Source of the DNA: Candidatus Regiella insecticola LSR1
Lineage (GTDB): Bacteria; Pseudomonadota; Gammaproteobacteria; Enterobacterales; Enterobacteriaceae
DNA length: 64,000 nt
NCBI RefSeq assembly: GCF_000143625.1
Contig: NZ_GL379591.1
Coordinates: 103,702-167,701, forward strand
Direction: 5' to 3'
Shown here: positions 55,625 to 64,000 of the stretch, piece after piece
How positions within the stretch are numbered: the first letter of the stretch is position 1
Layout: each line of letters begins with the position of its first letter
Notes under the pieces: model-generated
Seen by the model: the letters and a program-made list of their open reading frames with translations, nothing else
The model's database searches: none
What the model was told of the DNA's origin: nothing
Translations under genes and position numbers: made by a program

Positions 55625-58045
55625 ATGATAAACAACGATGCCATGGCCACGACAGCGCCACCCACAACGCCAACCCCGCTTGGCATGGATTATGCATTTC
55701 TGCGCAAAACGGGTATTGAGCATATTCAACGCTTAGCCGGTGAACTGTGGACTGACCATAACACACATGATCCCGGTATCACGCTATTGGAGTGTTTATG
55801 TTACGCCATCACCGATGTGAGTTATCGCTTATCGTTTGATATGAAAGATTTGTTGGCCGTATTGCCCACCCACGGAAGCAACCCGTCAAACATAAGCCGT
55901 GCCCCTTTGTTTACAGCACGTGATATTCTGACTTCTCATCCTGTGACGCTCAACGACTATCGCAAATTGTTAATCGATATTCCTGGCGTCAGAAACGCAT
56001 GGATTGAAAAAAATCCCGCTTCTTTGGTGCCCATTTATTATGAAGCCCAATCCAATTGCTTACACTTGAATCAAGCCACGGCAACGGCAAAACCGTTGTC
56101 TCTGCACGGAGTATACCAAGTGTATATCGCCAAGGACGACACGGTTTCCGATGGCAAAAAGGAACAAGCGCTGATGAAGACAGTGAAAGCGCGATTACAC
56201 CAATACCGCCAGATCGCCGAGGATTTTGCCGATCCCATTCTGCTGCCCTTTGAAGAAATTACCGTAAAATTACACATCGTGGTGGCCGATGATGTGGATC
56301 TCGATCACTTAGCGGCGCATATCTACTGGCAATTAAGTCAGGCGATTGCACCCACGCTCTCTTTTCATTCACTGAGTGCCAGGCGTCAGGAAAATAGGCC
56401 GATTGACACGATTTTTGAAGGCCCTCCTTTAGCCAACGGTTTTATTGATGAGACTGAGCTGGAAGGATTTGATCGAAAAACCACGCTGCGTAGCTCCGAC
56501 TTTATTCATATTATTCTCGATATGAATGGTGTGCAGTCGGTGAAAAAAATTGCGCTGGAAAGCAGTCAAAAGAGCGGAGTTCCCCAACCCTGGGTGTTGG
56601 AACTGGATCCGAATTACACACCGAAATTCAAACCGTTGGAACAACTGCTCGAAAATGATCTACAATTTGAGCGAAAGGGTATCCTTTGTCAAATCAATAT
56701 AGAGACGGCTAAAGCACATCTCAAAAACGTGAAGGAGCGCGTGGCATTCGATAAAAAAAAGCCGCCGCCGCTAGAAGATATTCCACTGCCCCTCGGTCAC
56801 TATCGACACCTTGGCGACTATATGTCGATACAACATGATCTCCCCCCCAACTACGGTATAGGGTCGTTAGGGCTGCCCGAATCCGTCTCACCAGAGCGTA
56901 AAATTCAAGCAAAACAGTTAAAAGCGTATCTCCTTTTCTTTGATCAGTTGCTGGCCAATTATCTCGCGCAGTTAGCAAATATTAGGACGCTGTTTTGCCT
57001 CCCTACAGGAGATACTGCGTCTCGGTCGATTCAGACGTATTTTACCCAATCCGTCACCGATGTGCCGGAACTCGACAGTGTACTGAATCCCGATCACAAA
57101 ACGCATTTACAGCAAGCCATAGAAAATATTGACACGAAAATAACACGTGAAAATAAATTGTTGAATCACTTAATGGCTCGCTTTGGAGAGCAATTTATCG
57201 ATGACGCTCTGTTGTTATATGACAAACAACAGCAGCGTAAGCCGATGATTTCTCTTGGCGAAAATAAAGCGCCTTGGCAGGGGTTTCATCTCGAGGACAA
57301 ACTCGCTTTTCTGCAAGCCTACCCGCAAATGAGTGCCGCCCGCGGCAGCGCCTTTAACTATACCCAAAAAAGGGGGGATACGGACAATATTGCTGGCCTC
57401 AAAAGGCGTCTCTGCGGATTATTAGGTATACAAGCGGTGAATACCGCCACGATTAACGATGAAGGATTTCACCTGGTAGAACATCTATTACTGAGACCTC
57501 GATCGTCACCTAGCGAAACAACCGATCCCTACTGGGCGTTTGGTTCATCGATTACTCGTTTTTCTCAGTCAACTGAATTTCCCGAAAATACAATTTGTCA
57601 CTCCACCAACCATGGTTTACAGCGAGGTGATCACATCATTATTTCTAATACCACCCACTATAACGGTCATCAAGAAGTCGCATGGGCGGATAAAAATGAC
57701 TTTTACATCAAAAAAACCTTTGTGAAGGAAAAAGAGAATAAAGGGCAATGGTCCATGAACATTCATGGGAAAGATCCTTATTCACTCCAACTGAGTTTTG
57801 TTTTTCCTGATTGGCCTGCGCGTTTCCAAGAAAAGAATTTTAAAAAACTCCTCTACGACACCTTAATCAGCGAGGTGCCTGCACATCTGGTGATTAAGGT
57901 GCATTGGTTTAATCAGAGCGCTATGCGGGATTTTGAAAAAATTTATCAGCTGTGGTTAGCGAAAACGGCAACAGATCCTAGCTCTACTTGGCAAGAATCG
58001 TTGCAATTACTGGCATTGCTCCGCATGGGCAAAGCGTTAACGTAG
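55625..58045 (+). CDS. eCIS baseplate I-like protein (Afp12-like), 806 aa
   Basis: The opening GMDYAFLRKTGIEHIQRLAG, ELWTDHNTHDPGITLLECLCYAITDVSYRL is the conserved start of eCIS gpI/gp6-like wedge proteins. The central LKAYLLFFDQLLANYLAQLA NIRTLF segment, RARG..FNYTQKRGDTDNIAGLKRRLCGLLG and EHLLLRP follow the same family. It partners the gpJ-like protein in the baseplate. An ATG at 55625 and a second at 55643 are possible. The C-terminus ends RMGKALT. Intact. Confidence 0.88.
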   Translation: MINNDAMATTAPPTTPTPLGMDYAFLRKTGIEHIQRLAGELWTDHNTHDPGITLLECLCYAITDVSYRLSFDMKDLLAVLPTHGSNPSNISRAPLFTARDILTSHPVTLNDYRKLLIDIPGVRNAWIEKNPASLVPIYYEAQSNCLHLNQATATAKPLSLHGVYQVYIAKDDTVSDGKKEQALMKTVKARLHQYRQIAEDFADPILLPFEEITVKLHIVVADDVDLDHLAAHIYWQLSQAIAPTLSFHSLSARRQENRPIDTIFEGPPLANGFIDETELEGFDRKTTLRSSDFIHIILDMNGVQSVKKIALESSQKSGVPQPWVLELDPNYTPKFKPLEQLLENDLQFERKGILCQINIETAKAHLKNVKERVAFDKKKPPPLEDIPLPLGHYRHLGDYMSIQHDLPPNYGIGSLGLPESVSPERKIQAKQLKAYLLFFDQLLANYLAQLANIRTLFCLPTGDTASRSIQTYFTQSVTDVPELDSVLNPDHKTHLQQAIENIDTKITRENKLLNHLMARFGEQFIDDALLLYDKQQQRKPMISLGENKAPWQGFHLEDKLAFLQAYPQMSAARGSAFNYTQKRGDTDNIAGLKRRLCGLLGIQAVNTATINDEGFHLVEHLLLRPRSSPSETTDPYWAFGSSITRFSQSTEFPENTICHSTNHGLQRGDHIIISNTTHYNGHQEVAWADKNDFYIKKTFVKEKENKGQWSMNIHGKDPYSLQLSFVFPDWPARFQEKNFKKLLYDTLISEVPAHLVIKVHWFNQSAMRDFEKIYQLWLAKTATDPSSTWQESLQLLALLRMGKALT

Positions 58046-58058
58046 CAGTCTACAGACG

Positions 58059-60422
58059 ATGCCAACGCACCTTATACAATGCCAAACCTGGATAGTGCAC
58101 TTGTCCTCACAGCAGCCAAGCTGGGCGATAAAAAATACCCTCAGTCAATGGGCGCGCATACAGCTGCCGCCGATCTTGGCAAAGATTTGTGATGAGCAGA
58201 TTGAAGCTAATCAATGGTATTCACTGGATAAAGTGGAACTGGATTTAGGGGTCATTACATTACCTGCTGAGCCACAACAGGTTATTGAGCAGATCGCTAC
58301 GGCCTTTTCCCAGGCATTAGCTGAGCAATTACAGAACCTTAGGCCAGCGGCGATCATGAAGCGCGATGAAAATGCACAAGCGCTCCGTACGTTAGATTAT
58401 TTTATTAAAACGGGCACGCGACCTTGGTGGGTTTCCAAAGACACCGTGGCACTGACTCAATGCCTGCTTTGGTTAATTGACCGTACCCCCGCACGGCTTA
58501 GAGAAAAATTATGTCACTACCTCGCGCAAGCCGCCACTTTACAGCGCCTCATTGCACAGTGTTCTGATGATCAGCTATTAGCTCTCAGTCGACTATTAGC
58601 CCAAAACGATCATGTGGGGCTGTGGTGTCAACAAATCAGTGCCCCTTTACACCGTGCTTTTACCCGAGAACAGTTTGCTGCCATGGCATTAAGAAGCGCT
58701 TATTGGCAAGCCATATTAATCACCAGTGAGATGATGAACCGTGTAAAAATCGATAAGACAGCTTTTTATAAGCATGTCCTGCTACACCTGGCCACCCATT
58801 GTCAGCTCAATTATCATTACCTTTTGGTGAGGCTGTTCACCACACTCAAGGCGCAAGAAAAAATTGCCGCCCCCTGGCCGACACTGTTACCTGAGCAGCA
58901 TGGCAGTCCATCAACACGGGAAAAAAATGATGTAAACGCTTTTATAAATGAGGCTATTTATGAACAACTGCTCACCCAATTACAAATACTGAGAGCTTTT
59001 TGTACAGCCAAAAACAAGCAACCATTTCTCTCTTATACTCACACGCCAGTGCTTGATATTGCTCGCCAAACAGGGCTGATAAGCAAGGTGGATCGCCTTG
59101 TCGACATCATCATGGCGAATAAAAAAAGATTTTCTGAACATCCTCAGACGCGAGAAGTGGAACTCAATCGCTTTAGGGCGTATTTAAACAAAATAATCCC
59201 TCAATTAGGGATCCCTTCATCTGAAACGTTGGCGCATCTGCCTTATCACCGCCTGGTGACGTTGCAACAAACGCTGAAGGAACTTGACACTTTTTCACTC
59301 ATGCGAAAACATCACGTTTTTATTCGTAGCATCATGGAACAGATAAAGCCAAATGTGTCAAATCAAATCACACTCAGGCATCAAGAGGGTAAAATCGCGG
59401 CGCTTATCCCGCTGTTAAGGCAATTATTAAGCCGATTACAGCAAGAAATCACGAAAGCCGAACACCAATCCACGTCGAGTAAACGCGTTGACAAGGTTCA
59501 GCATGAACGCCTGTTACAGGGAACACGGCCAACCCCGTCGATAACAGTCGCCGATTGTGGAATCGGTCAATCTGAGCAATGCCAAAAGAGTCAGATAGCC
59601 TCATTGATCCCTCACAGCGAGAAAGCGTCGTTAAATGATTTAAAAGAGAAAGTGACAAAGTTGCGTAAACACTATGGACGCTTATATCGGCAATACCAAG
59701 CACTATTAACATTGACGGGGCAAACCGCTACAGTGAAAGCGGCTAAGCACGACGTTGCCAACCTTATTTTGAGTACGCCGTCCTTGCAACCTGTCACGGC
59801 AATGATCAATACGCTCTCTGTGGTGCTAAAAAAACAGCAGCAAGCACATCAAGCGGCGTTAATGCTCACGAAAACAAGGCACCCGCCACCTTTATTGGCA
59901 AGAGAAGCGGATACTGATCAACAGGAAGCTATTTACGTTGATAATGCAGGGCTAGCGCTTTTAGCGATTTATTTAAAACCCTTTTTCACCACGGCGTATT
60001 TACTGCAAGGCGATCATTTTATTGATCACCTTGCGGCGCGGCGAGCCGCGTTGCTATTACAATACCTGATGACCTCACAGTCGATATGCTTTGAAGAAAC
60101 CTTGACGTTTAATAAACTCCTGTGTGGTCTGGATTTACAAGTGCCGATTGAGCGCACCATTGAAGTCAATGTCGCGGAACAGGCGGCATGTGATCAGCTC
60201 TTTGCGCAGGTTAAAGCTCAATGGCCGGTGATGACACGCCTATCAAACTCCTATTTGATTCAGCATTTTCTTATGCGCCAGGGGGTGATACGAAATCACC
60301 CCTATCACTGGCAATTACAAATAGCGCGTACGTCCCACGATGTGTTGATGAAAGGGATCACCTGGCCTATCAACCTCATTCAATTACCCTGGCTTGACAA
60401 ACCGATACAAGTGGATTGGTAA
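58059..60422 (+). CDS. eCIS tape measure protein (CIS_TMP, Afp14-like)
   Basis: 787 residues. The N-terminal block HLIQCQTWIVHLSSQQPSWA, QWARIQLPPILAKICDEQIE and YSLDKVELDLGVI is typical of the CIS_TMP family. The C-terminal hydrophobic-helical motif NAGLALLAIYLKPFFTTAYLL, RAALLLQYLMT and EETLTFNKLLCGL, with VPIERTIEV, is the family hallmark. The middle is variable helices. It sets tube length. It is followed by the ATPase with its ATG 2 bp after the stop. Confidence 0.9.
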   Translation: MPTHLIQCQTWIVHLSSQQPSWAIKNTLSQWARIQLPPILAKICDEQIEANQWYSLDKVELDLGVITLPAEPQQVIEQIATAFSQALAEQLQNLRPAAIMKRDENAQALRTLDYFIKTGTRPWWVSKDTVALTQCLLWLIDRTPARLREKLCHYLAQAATLQRLIAQCSDDQLLALSRLLAQNDHVGLWCQQISAPLHRAFTREQFAAMALRSAYWQAILITSEMMNRVKIDKTAFYKHVLLHLATHCQLNYHYLLVRLFTTLKAQEKIAAPWPTLLPEQHGSPSTREKNDVNAFINEAIYEQLLTQLQILRAFCTAKNKQPFLSYTHTPVLDIARQTGLISKVDRLVDIIMANKKRFSEHPQTREVELNRFRAYLNKIIPQLGIPSSETLAHLPYHRLVTLQQTLKELDTFSLMRKHHVFIRSIMEQIKPNVSNQITLRHQEGKIAALIPLLRQLLSRLQQEITKAEHQSTSSKRVDKVQHERLLQGTRPTPSITVADCGIGQSEQCQKSQIASLIPHSEKASLNDLKEKVTKLRKHYGRLYRQYQALLTLTGQTATVKAAKHDVANLILSTPSLQPVTAMINTLSVVLKKQQQAHQAALMLTKTRHPPPLLAREADTDQQEAIYVDNAGLALLAIYLKPFFTTAYLLQGDHFIDHLAARRAALLLQYLMTSQSICFEETLTFNKLLCGLDLQVPIERTIEVNVAEQAACDQLFAQVKAQWPVMTRLSNSYLIQHFLMRQGVIRNHPYHWQLQIARTSHDVLMKGITWPINLIQLPWLDKPIQVDW

Positions 60423-60424
60423 AA

Positions 60425-62578
60425 ATGCCCCTCTCATTCTTTTCAAGCTCGTTTGAGCATTTGCTCGCCGAGCTTAAGCGCATGGACGCTTTGATAAAAG
60501 CGTATGTAAAACAAGCAATCACAACACAAACGCATGATAATCCCTACCCCGGTTTGCAAGTGACGGCCCAAGAAGCGCAGGCGTTACTTAATGACACTGT
60601 GGGGCTGCCTTTTTGGCATACAGCGTATGCCGACATCGATTCTCCTTTGAGTCAATTCGCTCATGAGCGCCAGGCGATTGACCAGGCGGTTGAGCAGAGT
60701 ATTAAAAAGCAGATCTCGCTACAGTTAATCGCTTTGCAGCAACGCTTTCAGTTAACGCCTCAGGAGATTGACATTTTACTTATCTGTTTAACGGTAGAAT
60801 GGGATGCCCGCTACGCGGTATTTTTCGCTTATCTGCACGATAATGTTAATCAAAAACGACCCACGATGGATCTGATTTTAAACCTATTAAGCCAAAGTTG
60901 GAGCGAAAAAGGGGCTATGAGACGGTGGCTTTCCCCTACTGCAACGCTGAGGCGTTACGCACTGATTGAAATCAACGAGCAAAACGGGGCGTCTTCTCTC
61001 AGCCGACCGGTCAATATCAGTGAGCGGATCACTCACTTTCTGCTAGGGCAAGAAGATTTAACGGCGGCACTCAGCACAATAGTGTCGATTATGACACCCG
61101 ATAAATCCTTATCGGCGTTAATATTGCCCGCTGCCTTGCGTGATCGCCTCGATAACCTGCTCACACAGCACCGTGCTGAGCTTGCGCAGGCAGTGATTTA
61201 TTTGCAAGGGGGCACTGGCGCGGGTAAACGAACGCTGGCGCAAGCCCTGTGCCATGCGTTAAAGATAACGCTATTGGTGGTTGATTTACCGGCATTGATA
61301 AAAAGTCAATCGCAGGAGCGAGTAGCATTGATCTTACGTGAAGCCTATTTGCACAATGCCGCGATTTACTGGCGTGGCATGCCATCAGTCTTGCAGGCTG
61401 ATCAACAAGACTGGCGCCAGCCAATCATGGCGGCTTCTAAGGCGTATCGTGGGCTTGTCTTTATGGACGGTGAGGCCAACTGGCCCTGGGCACAAACGAG
61501 GGTCCCCGAGAAGAGAATACTGACGATAAGCCTGCCGCCCTTAACCACACTGCAAAGGCAGGACTTATGGCAACGCGCGTTACCCCACCTTGATCAAAAC
61601 ACGGTCATAGACGTAGCGACGCGCTTTCGCTTTTCGCCTCGCCAAATTTTTTCAGCCGCACAGCTGGCTAAACAAGTTAGCCACGGGGATAATCCCCGCG
61701 ATCTGAGCGCTGATGACGTCTTTTATGCCTGCAAGTTACAAACCACGCAGACACTTTCAACGTTGGCGCGCTCCTGTCAACCCAGCGCTCAGTATCCCGA
61801 GATCATCTTGCCTCTGTCTTGCCAGCAACAACTTGATGAATTGCTCCATCATGTTCAGTACGCCACCACCGTGTATGAACATTGGGGATTTGCTCGTCAG
61901 CTCACACGTGGGAAAGGATTAAGTGCGTTATTTTCCGGCTCCCCGGGAACAGGCAAAACCCTGGCGGCCGAAGTTGTCGCCGCTCGCTTGAAATTAACAC
62001 TGTATAAAATAGATCTCTCCTCGATAGTCAGCAAGTACATTGGTGAAACCGAAAAAAATTTAGAGCAACTCTTTTTAGAAGCCGAAACTCATCAGGGGAT
62101 CCTCTTTTTTGATGAAGCAGACGCATTATTTGGCAAGCGTAGTGAAGTGCAAAACGCGCATGACCGCTATGCGAATATGGAAACCAGTTATCTCTTGCAG
62201 AAAATCGAAGCGTATCCGGGGATCATTATTTTAGCGAGCAACTTTCGACACAATATCGATGACGCCTTTGTGCGCCGGTTGCAATTTTGTATCGATTTTC
62301 CTTTTCCGACTGCCGAGGAACGCTTGCGGATTTGGCAAGGGATTTGGCCCAAAGAAACCCCGCTTAGCACCGACATTAATTTCTCTACCTTGGCGACCCT
62401 TGAGATTGCGGGCGGTCATATTAAAAATATCGCCTTGGCGGCCGCATTTAAAGCCGCGAGTACTCCCTCCACGCCAAAAGGCGCTCAGGTGACCCTGGCG
62501 CATATTAAAGCGGCCGCGCAAAGTGAGTTTAAAAAAATGGGCAAAATCATCCATCCAGAACAATGGGCTTTCTTATGA
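60425..62578 (+). CDS. eCIS AAA+ ATPase (Afp15-like)
   Basis: 717 residues from ATG 60425, 2 bp after the tape-measure stop. The N-terminal region carries a degenerate AAA module with GGTGAGKRTLAQAL near residue 262. The C-terminal module is complete: Walker A GSPGTGKT at about 505, Walker B ILFFDEADALFG at about 560, sensor-like IILASNFRHNIDDAFVRRL. This is the cytosolic ATPase of Afp/PVC loci thought to help sheath or particle assembly and cargo loading. It overlaps the next gene by 4 bp (ATGA). Confidence 0.93.
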   Translation: MPLSFFSSSFEHLLAELKRMDALIKAYVKQAITTQTHDNPYPGLQVTAQEAQALLNDTVGLPFWHTAYADIDSPLSQFAHERQAIDQAVEQSIKKQISLQLIALQQRFQLTPQEIDILLICLTVEWDARYAVFFAYLHDNVNQKRPTMDLILNLLSQSWSEKGAMRRWLSPTATLRRYALIEINEQNGASSLSRPVNISERITHFLLGQEDLTAALSTIVSIMTPDKSLSALILPAALRDRLDNLLTQHRAELAQAVIYLQGGTGAGKRTLAQALCHALKITLLVVDLPALIKSQSQERVALILREAYLHNAAIYWRGMPSVLQADQQDWRQPIMAASKAYRGLVFMDGEANWPWAQTRVPEKRILTISLPPLTTLQRQDLWQRALPHLDQNTVIDVATRFRFSPRQIFSAAQLAKQVSHGDNPRDLSADDVFYACKLQTTQTLSTLARSCQPSAQYPEIILPLSCQQQLDELLHHVQYATTVYEHWGFARQLTRGKGLSALFSGSPGTGKTLAAEVVAARLKLTLYKIDLSSIVSKYIGETEKNLEQLFLEAETHQGILFFDEADALFGKRSEVQNAHDRYANMETSYLLQKIEAYPGIIILASNFRHNIDDAFVRRLQFCIDFPFPTAEERLRIWQGIWPKETPLSTDINFSTLATLEIAGGHIKNIALAAAFKAASTPSTPKGAQVTLAHIKAAAQSEFKKMGKIIHPEQWAFL

Positions 62579-63162
62579 TAAATGACCTCAATGACACACT
62601 CGCTGCCTTACTCGAACAAGAACTCGCGTTGAAAGAGGCAGGGATTAACGTTGTCTTTGCCGCGCCTGATACACGCTTTTTTCAAAAAATCACCCCACCA
62701 CTGATTGCTATCTTTCTTTATGATATTCGAGAAAATCTGACGTTAAGGGTGAGTGAGCCTTTTGCCCAGCAAAAAACGGCGGGGGCTGATACCACCTCTC
62801 TCACCCGTTCACCGGCTCCTATCGATTATTCGTATCTGATTACGGCCTGGGGCAGCAGCGGCAGTGAGATCGCGCCGGATAAAGACCAGCATGACATGCT
62901 GAGCCGGGTACTTCATGCCTTATTACGTCACCCCATCTGGCCGGCCGCACTATTAAAAGGGCAGTTAGCAGCGCATCCTCTGCCGCGTGCCTTTGTCGCC
63001 CAACCTGGCCATTTACATAATATGGCGGAATTTTGGAGTGCCATGGGGGGACATCCACGGGCAGTACTGCACTACACGGTAACCGCTCCTTTACGCGCAT
63101 ACGACCCGATAGAAAACATCCCCGTGGTGAAGTCCGTTGCTCATCAAGCAGGCAATAAATGA
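62575..63162 (+). CDS. eCIS tail terminator, DUF4255 (Afp16-like)
   Basis: 195 residues from ATG 62575, which overlaps the ATPase stop and signals coupled translation. The family pattern is LNDTLAALLEQELALKEAGI, FAAPD, LIAIFLYDIRENLTLRVSEP, PIDYSYLITAWGS and MLSRVLHALLRHPIWPAALL. Afp16-type proteins cap the tube and sheath to end elongation. It is the last structural gene; the presumed cargo gene follows after 72 bp. Confidence 0.92.
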   Translation: MINDLNDTLAALLEQELALKEAGINVVFAAPDTRFFQKITPPLIAIFLYDIRENLTLRVSEPFAQQKTAGADTTSLTRSPAPIDYSYLITAWGSSGSEIAPDKDQHDMLSRVLHALLRHPIWPAALLKGQLAAHPLPRAFVAQPGHLHNMAEFWSAMGGHPRAVLHYTVTAPLRAYDPIENIPVVKSVAHQAGNK

Positions 63163-63234
63163 TGAGGCAGCTCGGTTGATGACACAAACAGAACATCTGC
63201 TTAACAATGACATTTTTATCTGAAGGAACACATT

Positions 63235-64000
63235 ATGGCTACAAGTGGTCACAACACTTTTCAACCTGCTACATCTCATAAACAGCAGCACTTCCCGCGA
63301 GCAGCCAATCGGACGCGGCATGCCTCCTCCCCTGCGTTCCATCCCGTTATTCCCTTACAATTTCAACGGAACCCACAGCACGTATTAGCGGCACAAAGCC
63401 TGATAGGTAATCGTGCTGTTGTACAATTATTGAATCAAACGCATAACCGGGAAACCCAATCTGTCAATAAAACCGGTTTGCCGACCCCACTCAAAACGGG
63501 CATAGAATCCCTGTCGGGGATAGACTTAAGTGACGTGCGTGTCCATTACTATTCAGAAAAACCCGCACAACTCCAGGCGTTAGCTTATGCGCAAGGCGAG
63601 CACATCTATTTAGGCGCTGGCCAAGAACGGCATTTGCCGCATGAAGCCTGGCATGTGGTGCAGCAAAAGCAAGGGAGAGTGAAACCGACACTACAGATGA
63701 AAACAGGGATTGGCATTAACGATGATGCTACTTTGGAACAAGAAGCAACGCAGTGGGGAGAGAAAGCAGAGCACTATACACCGAATGAGGATTTATCGTT
63801 ACTTCGCAGAGAAGCGGTAGATGATCCCCAGGTGGTGCAACGTAAGGTAGAAAATCTGACACTGGAAAGTGGTGATAATCTGAATACTATTGTAGGTGTA
63901 TTGAAGCAAGGCACTATCATCGTAAACGGTACTCCCTGGTATCTAAATGAAATATACCAGGCTAATGTGGACGGACTAAAGAAAAAAGAGGGTTTAATTA
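63235..64000 (+). CDS. DUF4157 (eCIS core domain) protein, cargo toxin or leader, 3' end outside window
   Basis: ATG 63235 follows GAAGGAACACATT. The visible 255 residues run open to the window edge. Residues 20-80 are basic and Gln-rich, with SLIGNRAVVQLL. The DUF4157 core is clear at about 88-160: LPTPLKTGIESLSGIDLSDV, VRVHYYSEKPAQLQALAYAQ, GEHIYLGAGQERHLPHEAWH and VVQQKQGRVKPTLQ. The HEAWH zinc-peptidase motif is at residues 136-140. In eCIS loci DUF4157 proteins usually carry a toxin domain behind this core. A Gln-x-Lys boundary (PQVVQRKVENLTLE, about 200) looks like a processing or domain junction. Toxic activity, if any, would lie to the right of the window. Confidence 0.88.
   Translation, partial: MATSGHNTFQPATSHKQQHFPRAANRTRHASSPAFHPVIPLQFQRNPQHVLAAQSLIGNRAVVQLLNQTHNRETQSVNKTGLPTPLKTGIESLSGIDLSDVRVHYYSEKPAQLQALAYAQGEHIYLGAGQERHLPHEAWHVVQQKQGRVKPTLQMKTGIGINDDATLEQEATQWGEKAEHYTPNEDLSLLRREAVDDPQVVQRKVENLTLESGDNLNTIVGVLKQGTIIVNGTPWYLNEIYQANVDGLKKKEGLI

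Overview
The window looks like a chromosomal segment of a gammaproteobacterial insect endosymbiont of the Enterobacterales, most like the aphid symbiont Candidatus Regiella insecticola or a close relative. This is inferred from gene content, from many inactivated housekeeping genes, and from heavy loading with insertion sequences (IS) and short palindromic repeats; no database search was run. The core genes keep enterobacterial synteny: tolA-tolB-pal-cpoB at the left, then ybgI, then ybfF-fldA-fur facing glnS-nagE. tolA and cpoB carry frameshifts.

Layout. 1-4,020: Tol-Pal genes. 4,125-8,700: an ankyrin-like candidate effector, ydjM, nested IS630 elements and a fragment of a SPI-1-type type III secretion gene (orgA). 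8,716-15,766: ybgI, ybfF, fldA, fur, glnS, nagE, separated by three families of small mobile repeats. 16,250-34,720: an accessory island with decayed GNAT/methyltransferase pieces, three near-identical IS5-family copies, an IS21 relic, IS630 fragments, a P4-like satellite module (AlpA regulator, Icd-like protein, decayed primase, orphan hicA), and both halves of one very large toxin gene with pore-forming-like, FG-GAP and RTX repeats. The halves lie on opposite strands about 11 kb apart. The junctions show that an IS5 copy inserted into the gene and that recombination between inverted IS5 copies then flipped the 13.9 kb between 18,427 and 32,311. The island ends at a 3' fragment of tRNA-Arg, the usual scar of site-specific integration.

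35,094-37,384: a late-prophage style cassette (antiterminator Q, terminator, coiled-coil membrane protein, decayed 3TM holin, decayed amidase endolysin). 37,446-42,687: prophage-type tail fibres, one with a nearly identical 624-bp tandem repeat, the other broken by an IS3 element. 42,966 to the right edge: an almost uninterrupted + strand operon for an extracellular contractile injection system (eCIS; Afp/PVC type). In order it encodes sheath, two tube-like proteins, a DUF5908 protein, LysM adaptor, VgrG-like spike, gp25-like baseplate, PAAR-like tip, a giant gpJ-like baseplate protein, an S74-chaperone fibre, a small coiled coil, a gpI-like baseplate protein, tape measure, AAA+ ATPase, a DUF4255 terminator, and finally a DUF4157 (HEAWH) protein that runs off the window and is the probable cargo toxin or its leader domain.

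How the parts fit: the eCIS reading frames are open across about 20 kb while genes around them are collapsing, so the injection system appears to be under selection. Its neighbours suggest prophage-style late control and release by lysis, although the holin and endolysin here are broken. The split toxin, the ankyrin protein and the orgA relic record other, partly lost, host-interaction systems.
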